From PRS1 sp965250265 (GTDB taxonomy: Bacteria > Bacteroidota > Bacteroidia > Flavobacteriales > Flavobacteriaceae): a stretch of DNA of 64,000 nt. The stretch lies in NCBI GenBank assembly GCA_965250265.1, contig CBDFNO010000015.1, positions 248,001-312,000 on the forward strand. The letters are read 5' to 3'. The notes below the pieces were generated by a model. It had not been told where the DNA came from, did no database searches, and saw only the letters and a list, made by a program, of their open reading frames with translations. This document shows positions 1 to 9,191 of this stretch, piece by piece. The translations under genes were made by a program, and so were the position numbers. How positions within the stretch are numbered: the stretch's first letter is position 1; each line of letters begins with the position of its first letter.

Positions 1-792
1 GGAGGTACCGATTTATATGTACAACAAGCTGATAATTTAATTGAAAACAATATTCATACAATTGCTAATAACAATGCTCTAAAAAGAATTAAAATTGAAG
101 GTCAGACTTGTACTATTGGAGCTGGAACTAAAGTTACAGAACTCTGGAATCATAAAGAGCTAAACAACTATTTTCCAAACCTGAAAAAGCATCTCAAGCT
201 TGTATCTTCTGAACAAATTCGTAATATGGCATCTTTTGGAGGTAATTTTGTTAATGCCTCGCCTATTGGAGATATGACCATTTTCTTTTTGGCTCTAAAT
301 AGTGATATCTCAATTATCGATCAAGACGGAAATAAAAGAACGCTTCCGCTAAATCAATTTTATAAAGGTTATAAAACTTTCGATTTAAAGGACGTAGAAC
401 TCATTAAAGACATTCAGTTTGAGCTTCCAACAAAATATACAAAATTCAATTTTGAAAAAGTGTCAAAACGCACACATCTAGATATTGCAAGTGTGAATTC
501 TGCGATAAGTTTCACTTATGAAAATGAAATTATTCAAAATGCACATGTTTCTATTGGTGGCGTTGCAGCAATTCCAAAATATCTTTTTGAAACTTCAACA
601 TTTTTAAACGGAAAACAGTTAAGTACACAATTAATTATTGAAACCAATACTGTTTTACAAGAAGAGATTTCTCCAATTAGCGATGTTCGTGGATCAAGCG
701 ATTATAAACGTTTATTAGCTAGGCAATTATTCTTTGCACATTTTATTGAGTTGTTTCCAAAGCAGTTTAAATTAACAGATTTTGTTCAGTAG
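1..792 (+). CDS. xdhA: Xanthine dehydrogenase FAD-binding subunit (5' partial)
   Basis: The reading frame is open from base 1 to the stop at 790-792, giving 263 residues; the true start lies outside the window, and the ATG at 226 is internal. The first visible residues, GGTDLYVQQ, match the FAD-binding loop of the xanthine dehydrogenase / CO dehydrogenase flavoprotein family. IRNMASFGGNFVNASPIGD is the second FAD-contact motif (the family GGN...ASPIGD segment). The last ~100 residues (SDVRGSSDYKRLLARQLF) are the CO-dehydrogenase flavoprotein C-terminal domain. An N-terminal 2Fe-2S domain may precede it but is not visible. It would pass electrons from the Mo subunit encoded directly downstream (no gap) to NAD+. 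Family assignment is firm; whether it is a fused FeS-FAD subunit is inferred. Confidence 0.9.
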   Translation, partial: GGTDLYVQQADNLIENNIHTIANNNALKRIKIEGQTCTIGAGTKVTELWNHKELNNYFPNLKKHLKLVSSEQIRNMASFGGNFVNASPIGDMTIFFLALNSDISIIDQDGNKRTLPLNQFYKGYKTFDLKDVELIKDIQFELPTKYTKFNFEKVSKRTHLDIASVNSAISFTYENEIIQNAHVSIGGVAAIPKYLFETSTFLNGKQLSTQLIIETNTVLQEEISPISDVRGSSDYKRLLARQLFFAHFIELFPKQFKLTDFVQ

Positions 793-3087
793 ATGATGAT
801 GAAAAAAGAAATTGATTTCAATATTAAACAAAGTATAAAAAACATAGATTCATACACTCATGTGCGTGGAGAATCTATTTATGTTGACGATGTTAATGTA
901 AGAGAAGGCACATTTTATTCGGTGGTTTTCGATTCACCAAAAGCACATGGGAAAATTAAATCCATAGATTATTTCAAAGCAGAACAACTTGAAGGTGTCG
1001 AACGTATTTTTACATATAAAGATATTCCTGGAGAAAATCAAATAGGTGGTATTATTCCAGATGAACCGTTATTTGCAGAAAAGGAAGTTCATTTCTGGGG
1101 GCAACCTATAGCCTTGATAGTTGCTGAAACTGAATTTATTGCTCGACAAGCTCGTCGATTAATTGTAATAGATATTGAAGATCTTCCTGTAATTACAACT
1201 TGTAAAGAAGCAAAAGAAAAAGGTAGCTTCATTAATGCGCCACGATCCTTTAAATTAGGAGATCCTGAAAATGCATTTAAAAACTGTGAATATGTTTTTG
1301 AAGGCGAAACCTTCTCAAACGGTCAAGAACAATTATACATCGAAACTCAAGGCGCTTATGCAGAACCACTTGAAAACGGAAATATAAAAATCACATCTTC
1401 TACTCAAGGACCAACAGCTGTTCAAAAAACTATCGCTAATGTTTTAGGTGTAGCAATGCATAAAATTGAAGTGGATGTCACTCGTCTTGGTGGCGGATTT
1501 GGTGGTAAAGAAGACCAGGCAACGCCTTGGGCAGTAATGGCTGCTTTGGCAACATATCACCTCAACCAATCGGTTAAACTCATTTTAAATCGTCATGATG
1601 ATTTACGAATGACAGGCAAACGTCATCCATACGAAAGCGCTTATAAAATTGGTCTTGATAAGGATTTGAAAATTTTGGCTTATGAAGCAGAATTTTTACA
1701 AAATTCTGGTGCAGCATGTGATTTATCTCCGGCAATTGCTGAACGTACACTGTTTCATGCTACCAATAGTTATTTTGTTGAGAATGTAAAAACAACCGTT
1801 TTAAGTTGTAAAACAAATTTACCTCCAAATACAGCTTTTCGAGGTTTTGGTGGACCTCAAGGCATGTTTGTTATAGAATCTGCAATTGCAAAAGCTGCTA
1901 ACGAACTTGGTGTTTCAGCAAGTAAAATTCAAGAGATTAATTTACTCAAAGAAAATGATGAATTCTCCTATGGACAAATTGCTACTCAAGTTGAAGCTGG
2001 TAATTCATGGCATTCAGCAAAATCAAATTTTAATTATGATGCTTTAAAACAAGAAGTTGAAGATTTCAACAACACAAATTCTGCATTTAAAAAAGGCATC
2101 GCTCTAATGCCAATTACTTTTGGTATTTCGTTCACCAATACTCCTATGAATCATGCTCGTGCATTGGTTCATATTTACCAAGATGGAAGTGTTGGCATAA
2201 GTACAGCTGCTGTTGAAATGGGACAAGGCGTAAACACTAAAATGCTTCAAATTGCTGCACAAGTATTTTCAATTGACAACTCAAAAGTAAAAATTGAAAC
2301 CACCAACACAACACGAGTAGCAAATACATCTCCAACTGCAGCAAGCTCAACAGCAGACCTAAACGGAAAAGCAGTTTTAAAAGCTTGTAATGCCTTGCTA
2401 GAAAGATTGAAAGACGTGGCTTCGGAAGAATTAAACACAACCAAAGAACTCATTGAAATAAAAGATGAATTCGTCTACGTAAATAATGAAAAATCAGATT
2501 TATCATGGAATGAACTCATCGCAAAAACGATGCTAAAACGTGTAGCATTAACCGAAAATGCACATTATGCTACGCCAATAATTCACTTTGATAAATCTAA
2601 AGAAAAAGGACATCCTTTTGCTTATCACGTATATGGAACTGCAATTATTTCGACAACTGTAGATTGTACTCGTGGCATTTATGTTTTTGATTCAATTAAG
2701 ATTGTACACGACTATGGAAAAAGCATGAGTAAAGGTATCGATTTAGGCCAGGTTGAAGGTGCTCTTGTACAAGGAATAGGTTGGATGACTATGGAAGAAA
2801 TTGCTTATGGAAAAGATGGCCGATTGTTGTCAAATGCATTATCTACATATAAAGTTCCGGATATGTTTTCAGTTGCAAAAACTATTGATGTTTTACCTCT
2901 AGAAACCGAAGGAAATGATATGGCAATTTTAAAATCGAAAGCTGTTGGCGAACCTCCTTTAATGTATGGTATTGGTGCTTATTTTGCGCTTCAAAATGCA
3001 ATCAAAGCATTTAATCCAAACTATAAGTTGAAGTTTCATGCACCAATGACACCTGAAAAGATCTTAATGAGTTTATATAGCAAGTAA
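793..3087 (+). CDS. xdhB: Xanthine dehydrogenase molybdopterin-binding subunit
   Basis: A 764-residue protein of the aldehyde oxidase/xanthine dehydrogenase Mo-subunit family, which hydroxylates hypoxanthine and xanthine to urate in the cytoplasm. Mo-cofactor contacts are visible: STQGP at about residues 203-207, GGGFGGKE at 233-240, and a substrate-arginine segment AFRGFGGPQG near 350. The catalytic glutamate segment KAVGEPPL places the general base at about E720. Length fits a stand-alone XdhB. Three methionines open the frame and the first follows the xdhA stop with no gap, so translation is probably coupled. The subunit needs XdhC for sulfuration of its cofactor; a XdhC gene lies at 11486-12256. 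Neighbours complete urate breakdown. Confidence 0.95.
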   Translation: MMMKKEIDFNIKQSIKNIDSYTHVRGESIYVDDVNVREGTFYSVVFDSPKAHGKIKSIDYFKAEQLEGVERIFTYKDIPGENQIGGIIPDEPLFAEKEVHFWGQPIALIVAETEFIARQARRLIVIDIEDLPVITTCKEAKEKGSFINAPRSFKLGDPENAFKNCEYVFEGETFSNGQEQLYIETQGAYAEPLENGNIKITSSTQGPTAVQKTIANVLGVAMHKIEVDVTRLGGGFGGKEDQATPWAVMAALATYHLNQSVKLILNRHDDLRMTGKRHPYESAYKIGLDKDLKILAYEAEFLQNSGAACDLSPAIAERTLFHATNSYFVENVKTTVLSCKTNLPPNTAFRGFGGPQGMFVIESAIAKAANELGVSASKIQEINLLKENDEFSYGQIATQVEAGNSWHSAKSNFNYDALKQEVEDFNNTNSAFKKGIALMPITFGISFTNTPMNHARALVHIYQDGSVGISTAAVEMGQGVNTKMLQIAAQVFSIDNSKVKIETTNTTRVANTSPTAASSTADLNGKAVLKACNALLERLKDVASEELNTTKELIEIKDEFVYVNNEKSDLSWNELIAKTMLKRVALTENAHYATPIIHFDKSKEKGHPFAYHVYGTAIISTTVDCTRGIYVFDSIKIVHDYGKSMSKGIDLGQVEGALVQGIGWMTMEEIAYGKDGRLLSNALSTYKVPDMFSVAKTIDVLPLETEGNDMAILKSKAVGEPPLMYGIGAYFALQNAIKAFNPNYKLKFHAPMTPEKILMSLYSK

Positions 3088-3091
3088 TTTT

Positions 3092-4435
3092 ATGACAGAC
3101 TTTCTCATCCATAGTAATTGTTGCTTTATTGACGACCAATTTATTGAAGCCACGCTTCATATTAAAGATGAAAAAATTCATCAGATTTTTAGTGGTTCTC
3201 ACACAATAGAAAATATTCCTTTTTTAGATTACAAAAATCTAATTGTAATGCCAGGAATTATAGATGCTCATGTGCATATTAACGAACCCGGACGTGCAAA
3301 TTGGGAAGGTTTTGAAACTGCCACAAAAGCTGCTGCAATTGGTGGTGTTACAACACTTATCGAAATGCCGCTTAACGCAAATCCTGTAACAACAACGGTA
3401 GATGCTTTTAAACTAAAACAAAAAGCTTCAATTAATAAACTACATGTGAATTGTGGATTTTATGGTGGAATTATTCCAACAAATGCAAACGATATTGAAG
3501 ACTTAATTAACGAAGGTGTTTTTGGCATTAAAGGTTTTTTAACACATTCAGGAATTGATGAATTTCCAAATGTAACTAAAGAACATTTAGAAGCGATTGC
3601 TCCTGTTTTAAAAAAATACAATATTCCTTTGTTACTACATTGTGAGTTGAGTGATGATGACGTTCCTGAAGTTAATAATCCAAAAAGTTATCAAGAATAT
3701 TTATATTCTAGACCACAGCATTGGGAAAGCAACGCCATAGATTTGGCTTTAGATATTCAAAAGAAGTTCGATATTAAAGTTCATATAGTACATTTATCGG
3801 CTTCTGAAAGTTTAGAACGAATTAATAAACGGAAACAACTGACTGATAAACTTACTGTTGAAACTTGTTCACATTACTTATATTTTAATGCTGAAGATAT
3901 TCCAGATGCTTCGCCAATATACAAATGCGCGCCTCCAATTCGAGAGAAACAAAACAATGATTTACTTTGGAAAGCACTTTTAAATGATGAATTTAATTTC
4001 TTATCATCAGACCACTCTCCTGCTCCACCAGAACGGAAACAACTTGAAGAAGGTGATTTCTTTAAAGCCTGGGGCGGAATTTCAGGATTACAATTTACGC
4101 TTCCTGTTTTATATTCAGAAGGAAAAAAAAGAGGGTTAACACTTGAAAAATTAATTCCGTTGCTAACTGAAAATCCAGCAAAATTTTTAGGATTAGGACA
4201 CCAAAAAGGAAAATTACAAGAAGGCTTTGATGCTGATATTACGATTTGGGATGATTCCAAAGAATTCACTATTACAGAAAATAGTATTCGGCATAAGCAT
4301 AAAGCGACACCTTATTTAAACGAATCTTTTTTTGGAAAAGTAATTCATACATTTGTTAATGGTGTGCACGTAGTAAAAAATAGTGAATTAAATGAATTGA
4401 ATGCAGGCGAATTATTGCTAAAACATGATTTATGA
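3092..4435 (+). CDS. allB: Allantoinase
   Basis: A 447-residue cyclic amidohydrolase that opens (S)-allantoin to allantoate. Binuclear-metal ligands of the dihydroorotase/allantoinase family are all present: DAHVH (H60, H62), the carboxylatable lysine in GIKGF (K147), HCE (H183), HIVHLS (H234) and SSDHSP (D307). The DHSP motif and the surrounding PAPPE favour allantoinase over dihydroorotase or hydantoinase. It starts four bases after xdhB and its end overlaps the allantoicase start by four bases, so the genes are one transcription unit. Confidence in the function is high because of both motif set and pathway context. Confidence 0.95.
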   Translation: MTDFLIHSNCCFIDDQFIEATLHIKDEKIHQIFSGSHTIENIPFLDYKNLIVMPGIIDAHVHINEPGRANWEGFETATKAAAIGGVTTLIEMPLNANPVTTTVDAFKLKQKASINKLHVNCGFYGGIIPTNANDIEDLINEGVFGIKGFLTHSGIDEFPNVTKEHLEAIAPVLKKYNIPLLLHCELSDDDVPEVNNPKSYQEYLYSRPQHWESNAIDLALDIQKKFDIKVHIVHLSASESLERINKRKQLTDKLTVETCSHYLYFNAEDIPDASPIYKCAPPIREKQNNDLLWKALLNDEFNFLSSDHSPAPPERKQLEEGDFFKAWGGISGLQFTLPVLYSEGKKRGLTLEKLIPLLTENPAKFLGLGHQKGKLQEGFDADITIWDDSKEFTITENSIRHKHKATPYLNESFFGKVIHTFVNGVHVVKNSELNELNAGELLLKHDL

Positions 4436-5430
4436 TAGAGGGTAAACTTAAAAAATACATAGACCTCGCTTCAGAAAAAATCGGAGGAAAAGTCCTGTAC
4501 TGTACAGACGACTTTTTTGCCGAAAAAGAAAACCTCATTAAAGAAGGTCGAGGCATTTTCATTCCAGACAAATACACAGATCATGGCAAGTGGATGGATG
4601 GATGGGAATCCAGACGAAAACGTACTGAAGGTCACGATTGGGCAATTATAAAATTAGGTGCAGAAGGCATTATTAAAGGCTTTGATATAGACACCAATCA
4701 TTTTTTAGGAAATCATCCGCCATTTGCTTCGGTTGAAGCGATAGATTTAGGAAATGAAAATTTATTCTGGAGTAAAGCAGATGAATTAGATTGGGAAGAA
4801 GTTTTGCCAAAATCGCCTTTAGAGCCTGGAAGTCAGCATTTCTTCGAAATTAAATCAGATAAAGTTTATACACATATTCGTTTACATATTTATCCAGATG
4901 GTGGTGTTGCTCGTTTTAGAGTTTATGGCGAAGTTTTTAAAGATTGGAGCAGAGTAAATCCAGATGATCTTATTGATTTGGCTTTAGTTAATAACTGTGG
5001 AAAGGCATTATCCTGTAACGATATGTTTTTTAGTGATATGGCTAATTTAATTTCTCCTACCAAAGGGAAAAACATGGGAGATGGTTGGGAAACAAAACGT
5101 AACCGGACACCGAATAACGAAGATTGGGTTGCTATTAAACTTGGTCATCAAGGAACAGTTAAAAAAATAATTGTGGATACTAAACATTTTAAAGGTAACT
5201 ATCCTGATTCTTGTGCAATTGATGCTTGTACTTGTACTAATGATGACGATGTTTTGAATGAAAGAGTAGCATGGTTTTCATTATTGCCAAAACAAAATTT
5301 AGAAGCAGACCAAGAACATCTTTTTGAAAGTGATCTTCTAAATGAACACAAGGCAATTACGCATATTAAATTAAAGATTTATCCTGATGGTGGTATTAGT
5401 AGATTACGCATTCTCGGAATAATAAATTAA
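4432..5430 (+). CDS. alc: Allantoicase
   Basis: A 332-residue protein with the two tandem jelly-roll halves of allantoicase, which splits allantoate into ureidoglycolate and urea. The halves repeat the same signature: GWESRRKRTEGHDWAIIKLG with a D-T-N-H-F-x-GN segment (about residues 58-95) and GWETKRNRTPNNEDWVAIKLG with D-T-K-H-F-x-GN (about 220-262). Each half ends in IRLHIYPDGG or IKLKIYPDGG followed by an R-x-R/R-I segment. Start ATG overlaps the allantoinase stop by four bases. The product ureidoglycolate needs a lyase to yield glyoxylate; none is seen in the window. Confidence 0.95.
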   Translation: MIEGKLKKYIDLASEKIGGKVLYCTDDFFAEKENLIKEGRGIFIPDKYTDHGKWMDGWESRRKRTEGHDWAIIKLGAEGIIKGFDIDTNHFLGNHPPFASVEAIDLGNENLFWSKADELDWEEVLPKSPLEPGSQHFFEIKSDKVYTHIRLHIYPDGGVARFRVYGEVFKDWSRVNPDDLIDLALVNNCGKALSCNDMFFSDMANLISPTKGKNMGDGWETKRNRTPNNEDWVAIKLGHQGTVKKIIVDTKHFKGNYPDSCAIDACTCTNDDDVLNERVAWFSLLPKQNLEADQEHLFESDLLNEHKAITHIKLKIYPDGGISRLRILGIIN

Positions 5431-5435
5431 ACTGA

Positions 5436-6839
5436 ATGATTGAGATTTTTTTAGGCATTGCTTGGTTCGTCATATTCGCAATTATAGTTGTTATAACCTA
5501 CAAACTACATCATTTAATTAAAGCTTATAAAGCAGAAAATAATGAAGAAAAAGCAGAGTCGCTACAAACGTCTCAAAATTGGTTTTATGCTTTTTTAGTC
5601 ATTACTTCCCTATGTGGTATCGGCATTTTGTATCTGTTTTTAAAAGGAACTATTTGGGAAAGCCACCTTTTCGAATGGCTTAATTTAACGGTTCGGTTAT
5701 TACACATTACTTTCGGAATTGCTTGGATTGGCGCTTCTTTCTACTTTGTGTTTTTAGAAAATGCCTTGAACAGAACCGATGGCGTACGTGATGATTTAGC
5801 AGGTAATCTTTGGGCAGTTCATGGTGGTGGATTCTACTATTTGGAAAAATATAAAGTCGCTCCAAAAAAAATACCTAAAGATTTACATTGGTTTAAATAC
5901 GAAGCCTATTTTACCTGGCTTTCAGGATTTTGTTTACTCGCTATTGTCTATTATTTTAATGCAAAATCATTTTTAATAGACCCGGAAGTTTTAGATATTG
6001 AACCCTTAACAGCAATTGCTTTAAGTATTGGCTCTTTAATTGTTGGATGGATATTATACGACCAGATTTGTAAAAAATTAAGCAACAATAAAGTCGTTTT
6101 TACATTAGCAATAACAGCATTAGTATTTATTTTCGCTTGGTTTTATGCACAAGTCTTTAGTGGTCGTGGAGCTTATATACATTTTGGTGCTTTTCTGGGA
6201 ACTTTAATGGCAGCCAACGTCTTTTTCGTTATTATTCCAGGACAAAAACGAATGGTAAAGGCTGCAAAAAAAGGATTAATGCCAAATCCAGAAGATGGTA
6301 AAGCTGCTTTTATTCGTTCTTACACCAACAACTATTTTACGCTTCCGGTGTTGTTTGTTATGATAAGTAATCATTTTCCGAGTACCTTTGGAAACACATA
6401 TCAATGGATTGTTCTTATTGCCATTACATTAGGAACAGCTGGCATAAAACACTATTTAAATATACGCGAAAAAGGACAACTCTCGGTTTGGGTAATGCCA
6501 ATTTCTGTATTACTTTTGTTATCGGTCGCATTTGTTACAGCACCTGCAAAACCTAAATATGAAGACTGTAAAGAAACGGTTACATTAGAAGAAGTTAGTA
6601 CAATAATTAATAATAGATGTACTGTGTGTCATTCATCAAATCCAACGGATGCAGTATGGAAAGTGCCTCCAAATGGCGTTAAGTACGATACAGCAGAACA
6701 AATTTACAATTTAAGAGACAAAATTTTTCAGCGTGTAGTTATGAGTAAGAATATGCCTTTTAACAATAATCAAACTGAAATGACGCAAGAAGAACGCGAT
6801 ATGATTAATTGCTGGATAAATCAAGGTGCACCAAAATAA
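5436..6839 (+). CDS. puuD: Membrane urate hydroxylase with C-terminal cytochrome c domain
   Basis: A 467-residue protein of the PuuD family, which converts urate to 5-hydroxyisourate and feeds electrons to the respiratory chain instead of making peroxide. An N-terminal helix and about seven further membrane segments are visible, including the family segments LLHITFGIAWIGASFYFVFLE and NLWAVHGGGFYYLEKYKV. The C-terminal 75 residues form a cytochrome c domain with heme attachment CTVCH (C395-H399) and a likely axial Met in SKNMPF (about M440). Placement between allantoicase and the UraD-UraH fusion supplies exactly the missing urate oxidase step. Soluble uricase is not seen in the window. Confidence 0.93.
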   Translation: MIEIFLGIAWFVIFAIIVVITYKLHHLIKAYKAENNEEKAESLQTSQNWFYAFLVITSLCGIGILYLFLKGTIWESHLFEWLNLTVRLLHITFGIAWIGASFYFVFLENALNRTDGVRDDLAGNLWAVHGGGFYYLEKYKVAPKKIPKDLHWFKYEAYFTWLSGFCLLAIVYYFNAKSFLIDPEVLDIEPLTAIALSIGSLIVGWILYDQICKKLSNNKVVFTLAITALVFIFAWFYAQVFSGRGAYIHFGAFLGTLMAANVFFVIIPGQKRMVKAAKKGLMPNPEDGKAAFIRSYTNNYFTLPVLFVMISNHFPSTFGNTYQWIVLIAITLGTAGIKHYLNIREKGQLSVWVMPISVLLLLSVAFVTAPAKPKYEDCKETVTLEEVSTIINNRCTVCHSSNPTDAVWKVPPNGVKYDTAEQIYNLRDKIFQRVVMSKNMPFNNNQTEMTQEERDMINCWINQGAPK

Positions 6840-6845
6840 TAAAAT

Positions 6846-7715
6846 ATGATAACACTAAATATACTCAATTCCCTTTCTGAAAAAGAAGCACGTACACATC
6901 TAGAAAAATGCTGTGTGTCTAAAACCTGGATTTCTAATATGGTGGAAAGCCGACCGTTTTCTTCTGAAGAAGATGTCATTAAAAGAGCAGCATCTATTTG
7001 GTATAACGATTGCTCACTTGATGATTTTAAACAAGCATTTACAGGCCATCCAAAAATAGGTGATGTAGATAGTTTAAGAGAAAAATTCGCTAATACTAAA
7101 GAATGGGCTAATAATGAGCAAGCCAAAGTTGCAGAAGCAAACACATCAACTATTGAAGCATTAGCAGAAACTAATAAAGCATACAAAGACAAGTTTGGTT
7201 TTATATTTATTGTAAGTGCAAGTGGAAAATCTGCCGAAGAAATGTTAGCAATCATTAACGCAAGATTGCTTCATAATAAAGAAGATGAAATCTATGTTGC
7301 CATGAACGAACAGCATAAAATTACTGTAATTCGGTTGGATAAATTAATTGAAGGGTTATTAGTAACAGCTGAAATTGGTAGCCATATTACAACACACGCT
7401 TTGGATACCTCATCAGGAGCACCGGCAAACAATATGCTCGTTACTTTAAAAGGATTACGTGGTGAAGAATGGAAACCTATGAGTGTTGGCATTACAAATA
7501 ACGACGGACGAATTTCGGAGGTGTTACCGCCGGGAAGACTATTAATTTCTGGTACGTATATGATGACATTTAACACAGCAAATTATTACGAAACACATAA
7601 CCAAAAAGGATTTTACCCAGAAGTAGCTATACAATTTAGAGTTGCAGACAACAGTCATTATCATATTCCATTATTAATAAATCCGTTTGGCTATACAACG
7701 TATAGAGGAAGTTAG
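6846..7715 (+). CDS. uraD-uraH: Bifunctional OHCU decarboxylase / 5-hydroxyisourate hydrolase
   Basis: A 289-residue fusion that takes the PuuD product to (S)-allantoin. Residues 1 to about 170 are OHCU decarboxylase (UraD) with the catalytic GHPKIGD segment (H68) and the SGKSAEEML helix. Residues about 178-289 are a transthyretin-like 5-hydroxyisourate hydrolase (UraH) with THALDTSSGAPA (H184), GRISEVLPPG and the diagnostic C-terminal YRGS. The domains sit in the reverse of reaction order, as in plant allantoin synthase. Seven bases separate it from puuD. Both active sites look intact. Confidence 0.95.
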   Translation: MITLNILNSLSEKEARTHLEKCCVSKTWISNMVESRPFSSEEDVIKRAASIWYNDCSLDDFKQAFTGHPKIGDVDSLREKFANTKEWANNEQAKVAEANTSTIEALAETNKAYKDKFGFIFIVSASGKSAEEMLAIINARLLHNKEDEIYVAMNEQHKITVIRLDKLIEGLLVTAEIGSHITTHALDTSSGAPANNMLVTLKGLRGEEWKPMSVGITNNDGRISEVLPPGRLLISGTYMMTFNTANYYETHNQKGFYPEVAIQFRVADNSHYHIPLLINPFGYTTYRGS

Positions 7716-7730
7716 AATAAAATACAAAAC

Positions 7731-9161
7731 ATGAATTTAAGTATTTCAGAAGATAAAAAATCACACATATTTGGCGATTTAAAAGTTGCCAATAATACAT
7801 TCAATAAAATTTATCGAGGCGATAGAGAAGACAGACAGCCCATTCATACAGTATATGGTGGTGCTAATCTTTTTAAATCTAATACCACACAGGTTTTAGG
7901 CGCTATTGCCCTAAAATCATTATTACATTATGCTCCCAATTTTATAGAATTCGGAAAAGCATTTAAATTAAATGGTTATGAAAGTTTTCCGTCGACAAAT
8001 GAAGCTCAAAAAGCACTTATCAATGAGCTTGAAACCCTTTCAGAAGATGAATTAAAAGCACATTATGCTGGGTTTTCTTTTCGTATTTATAAAAAGGTTA
8101 TTGCAAAACTAAAACGAGAAGGTGTTGAAGATTTTAGAATAGATTTTGAAGATGGTTTTGGAAACCGTTCAGACAAAGAAGAAGATGAAACAGCGGTTAC
8201 AGCTGCGACTCAAGTTGCCAAAGGAATGGAAGACAATACACTTTCACCTTTTATTGGAATTAGAGTAAAACCATTTACCGAAGAATTAAAGGAGCGCGGA
8301 TTGCGAACACTGGACATTTTCTTAACCACATTACTAAAAGCTACCAATGGGAAATTACCCAATAATTTTGTGGTAATGCTCCCAAAAGTGACGATTCCGG
8401 AACAGATTATTGCATTAGTTTCCTTTTTTGAAATCATAGAAGCTAAATTCAATTTAGAATCTAGTACTTTAAAAATGGAAATAATGGTTGAAACCACACA
8501 ATCTATTATTGACCACTCTGGAACAAACCCTTTATATAGATTTATTTTGGCAAGTAAAGGCCGTTGCATTGCAACACATTTTGGAACTTACGATTATACG
8601 GCCTCAAATAATATAACTGCAAGTTACCAGGAAATGGATCACGATGTCTGTGATTTTGCGCATTATATGACAAAAGTGGCGTTGAATCATACAGGAATTT
8701 GGCTATCTGATGGCGCAACAAATACAATGCCTATTGGACCACATCGAGGTGATTTAACCGAAGCTGAAGAGCAAGAAAATAAAGAAGTGGTTCATCGTGC
8801 TTGGTTAAAAGGATATAAACATATTCGGCATTCATTATACAAAGGACTATATCAGGGCTGGGATTTAAATCCTGCGCAATTACCAATGCGCTATGCGGCT
8901 GTGTATGCTTTCTTTTTAGAAAGTTATGACGATGCTGTTTTGCGTTTAAAAACTTTTGTTGAAAAAGCAGCACAGGCTACTTTAATTGGCGATACTTTTG
9001 ATGATGCAGCAACTGGGCAAGGTCTTTTAAATTATTTCTTAAAAGCTTTAAATAGTGGCGCAATTACAATTGAAGAAGTATTAGCAACTGGCTTAACTTT
9101 GGATGAAATTAGAACACGTTCGTTTGCTAAAATTTTGAAAGATAGACGTGCGAAACTTTAG
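7731..9161 (+). CDS. CitE/HpcH-like aldolase superfamily protein (DUF6986 type)
   Basis: A 476-residue protein resembling the HpcH/HpaI-CitE TIM-barrel superfamily in its longer DUF6986 form. Active-site-like pieces are visible: DFRIDFEDGFGNR (E140, D141), IGIRVKPF (R178), VVMLPKV (K219) and MEIMVETTQSI (E254), matching the Arg/Glu/Asp metal and acyl-CoA-carboxylate sites of CitE-type lyases and malate-synthase-like relatives. It is the last gene of the purine operon, 15 bases after uraD-uraH. Because allantoicase products lead to glyoxylate, a glyoxylate-using (malate-synthase-like) reaction is a reasonable inference, but the substrate is unknown. Ureidoglycolate cleavage is an alternative. 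Confidence 0.75.
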   Translation: MNLSISEDKKSHIFGDLKVANNTFNKIYRGDREDRQPIHTVYGGANLFKSNTTQVLGAIALKSLLHYAPNFIEFGKAFKLNGYESFPSTNEAQKALINELETLSEDELKAHYAGFSFRIYKKVIAKLKREGVEDFRIDFEDGFGNRSDKEEDETAVTAATQVAKGMEDNTLSPFIGIRVKPFTEELKERGLRTLDIFLTTLLKATNGKLPNNFVVMLPKVTIPEQIIALVSFFEIIEAKFNLESSTLKMEIMVETTQSIIDHSGTNPLYRFILASKGRCIATHFGTYDYTASNNITASYQEMDHDVCDFAHYMTKVALNHTGIWLSDGATNTMPIGPHRGDLTEAEEQENKEVVHRAWLKGYKHIRHSLYKGLYQGWDLNPAQLPMRYAAVYAFFLESYDDAVLRLKTFVEKAAQATLIGDTFDDAATGQGLLNYFLKALNSGAITIEEVLATGLTLDEIRTRSFAKILKDRRAKL

Positions 9162-9168
9162 TGATAAA

Positions 9169-9188
9169 TTTCTGCAAAAGCAGGAATC
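9169..9188. terminator. Hairpin between convergent genes, degenerate copy of dispersed repeat
   Basis: TTTCTGC-AAAA-GCAGGAA forms a short stem with one bulge, followed by TCTTTTT. It lies between the end of the purine operon and the convergent minus-strand genes, where a terminator is expected. It matches 17 of 20 positions of the repeat core found at 15365-15388 and (inverted) at 36039-36062, so it is probably an old copy of that repeat serving as terminator. Confidence 0.5.
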
Positions 9189-9191
9189 TTT

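Noticed and set aside
226..228. ATG as start of the first gene
   Set aside because: The frame is open from base 1, and the upstream residues (GGTDLYVQQ) are part of the FAD-binding domain.
2237..2453. Two short minus-strand ORFs inside xdhB
   Set aside because: They lie fully opposite a strongly conserved Mo-subunit region and show no protein family features.
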